Assembly: GCF_014851565.1 (NCBI RefSeq)
Contig: NZ_JACVAA010000003.1
Coordinates: 62,001 to 126,000, forward strand
DNA from: Pseudomonas sp. PDM15
Lineage (GTDB): Bacteria; Pseudomonadota; Gammaproteobacteria; Pseudomonadales; Pseudomonadaceae
Direction: 5' to 3'
Length of the DNA: 64,000 bases
In this document: piece by piece, positions 63,059-64,000 of the stretch
How the letters are laid out: each line of letters starts with the position of its first letter
Position numbering within the stretch: position 1 is the stretch's first letter
The notes under the pieces: model-generated
What the model was told of the DNA's origin: nothing
The model's input: only the letters and a program-made list of their open reading frames with translations
Databases searched by the model: none
Program-made: the position numbers and the translations under genes

Positions 63059-63615
63059 TCTTCGTCGCGGCCGTCGAGCATGGTGCGCTTGAGCAGCACG
63101 TACACCGCGCCGGGACCGCCGTGCTTGGCGATGCAGGAGGTGAAGCCCAGCACCTGCGGGTGCTGGCGCAGCCAGGTGTTGACGTGGCTCTTGATCATCG
63201 GTCGCTTGCCGTCGGTGCGCGCGGCCTTGCCGTGGGTGATGCGCACGCAGCGCACTTCCATGCGCGTGGCCTCGTCGAAGAAGCTCCACAGGGTTTCGCG
63301 GGCCCGCTCCACGTTCATGCCGTGCAGGTCCAGGCTGCCTTCGAAGGACACCTGACCGGCCTTGAGCTTGCGCATCTGGCCGTCCTGTACGCCGTCGCGG
63401 GCCCAGTAGAGCTCGTCTTCGGCAGCCACGTCGATGACGAACTGGTCGGACAGGCCATCCACCTTGACCTGGTCGACCTTCACCGTCGCTGCCTGACGCA
63501 GCGTGCTGATGCGCTGGCGATCAGTCTTGGGCTTGCCGGTGTCGGCGCGGTCATGGCTGATCGGCTTGACCCCGCGCACGGCGGACTGGAACAGGGAAAA
63601 ATCGTCGTCTTGCAT
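63055..63615 (-). CDS. Smr domain protein (YdaL/SmrA-like)
   Basis: A 186-residue protein with an N-terminal basic stretch and a C-terminal Smr domain (~95-180): SLDLHGMNVERARETL, VRCVRITHGKAA and GGPGAVYVLLKR. Small Smr proteins are DNA-nicking endonucleases in vitro. The start follows GAGGCC. Convergent overlap of four bases with the preceding gene. Confidence 0.93.
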   Translation of the reverse strand: MQDDDFSLFQSAVRGVKPISHDRADTGKPKTDRQRISTLRQAATVKVDQVKVDGLSDQFVIDVAAEDELYWARDGVQDGQMRKLKAGQVSFEGSLDLHGMNVERARETLWSFFDEATRMEVRCVRITHGKAARTDGKRPMIKSHVNTWLRQHPQVLGFTSCIAKHGGPGAVYVLLKRTMLDGRDED

Positions 63616-63650
63616 GAAAGGCCTCCGTGGATGAGGCCAGTTTACCGGCT

Positions 63651-63980
63651 TCAGCCGCGCTTTTTCAGCAGGCCTGGCGACAGGCTCAGCTCGTCACCGT
63701 GGCTGCGGCGCATGCGCCGCCGACAGCGGCGCCAGACGTTGATGCCGCCCCACAGCAGGAACAGGCCGAACAGCAGCAGGACGATGGCCGCACCAATGCT
63801 GTCGTTCAGCGGGCCGAGGGCCGGTGGGCGGCCGAGCAGGGTGGCCGCGCCGGCCATGCTCAGCATCACGCCGAAGGCGGCGAACAGGGCGGCCAGAGCG
63901 GCGAGGCAGCGCCAGCGCCAGCCGGATGTGCCGCGGGGACGCAGGCGGCGGGCATCGAATCCATCTTCAGACAACTTCAT
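63651..63980 (-). CDS. Small membrane protein of unknown function
   Basis: A 109-residue protein with a basic N-terminus, two transmembrane segments (CLAALAALFAAFGVMLSMAG and IGAAIVLLLFGLFLLWGGINVW) and an Arg-rich cytoplasmic stretch (RRCRRRMRRSHG). AGAGGAAAA precedes the ATG. It lies 35 bases upstream of smr on the same strand, perhaps cotranscribed. Function unknown. Confidence 0.78.
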   Translation of the reverse strand: MKLSEDGFDARRLRPRGTSGWRWRCLAALAALFAAFGVMLSMAGAATLLGRPPALGPLNDSIGAAIVLLLFGLFLLWGGINVWRRCRRRMRRSHGDELSLSPGLLKKRG

Positions 63981-64000
63981 CCCGATTTTCCTCTGGAGTA

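Overview
The window looks like chromosome of a high-GC Pseudomonas (sensu lato). The grounds are gene neighbourhoods that I remember from P. aeruginosa: uvrC-pgsA-tRNA(Gly-Cys-Leu); htpG followed by a dienelactone hydrolase; MCP / fabB-fabA / hybrid kinase (PA1611 type) / gpsA-DUF4389-sixA / acyl-CoA synthetase; and cobA-nitrate reductase-FAD subunit-Ser/Thr kinase-nitrate transporter. The order of these blocks differs from P. aeruginosa, so I name no species. No database search was possible. Synteny and family names rest on recall and on motifs visible in the sequence.

Layout. 1-1650: end of uvrC, pgsA, and tRNA genes Gly(GCC), Cys(GCA) and Leu(UAA). 1.7-5.8 kb: small proteins, including a MAPEG protein, two paralogous small lipoproteins, two overlapping hot-dog thioesterases and a membrane protein. 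5.8-13.9 kb: htpG behind a textbook sigma-32 promoter, a large MHYT/PAS hybrid histidine kinase translationally coupled to an HD-GYP response regulator, and a dienelactone hydrolase. 13.9-20.9 kb: envelope and periplasmic proteins, pirin and OsmC, a solute-binding protein, an amidohydrolase and a chemoreceptor. 20.9-28.7 kb: fabB-fabA with a DesT-like operator, a hybrid kinase, gpsA, sixA and an acyl-CoA synthetase. 28.8-37.3 kb: assimilatory nitrate genes in two transcription units. Each unit has a sigma-54 promoter and a leader that ends in an intrinsic terminator, which suggests nitrogen control plus nitrate-responsive antitermination.

37.5-51.3 kb is an accessory surface-polysaccharide island, richer in AT, with many ATGA start-stop overlaps. 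It encodes an ABC exporter (Wzm/Wzt, the latter without a carbohydrate-binding tail), an FkbM methyltransferase with a duplicated coiled coil, a two-domain glycosyltransferase and two sulfotransferases. It also holds an operon with a GT-C-like membrane protein fused to an alpha/alpha-toroid domain carrying a class II terpene-cyclase-like DSDDTA motif, a UbiA-superfamily protein with altered Asp motifs, a GtrB-type glycosyltransferase, a GtrA flippase and an unknown membrane protein. This island is the most unusual part of the window. My reading is synthesis, export and modification (methylation, sulfation, lipid-linked sugar addition) of a cell-surface glycan. The toroid/UbiA pair may act on a polyprenyl or terpenoid lipid.

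51.5-64 kb returns to core-like genes: thioesterase, ZIP transporter, pyrF, SDR, bile-acid symporter family, BenE and LysE exporters, a MarR regulator divergent from an aminotransferase with two matching operators, GST, glutaredoxin-like protein, GFA protein, folE, an HxlR regulator divergent from a carboxymuconolactone decarboxylase family gene, an Smr protein and a small membrane protein. I saw no insertion sequence, prophage, CRISPR array or rRNA.
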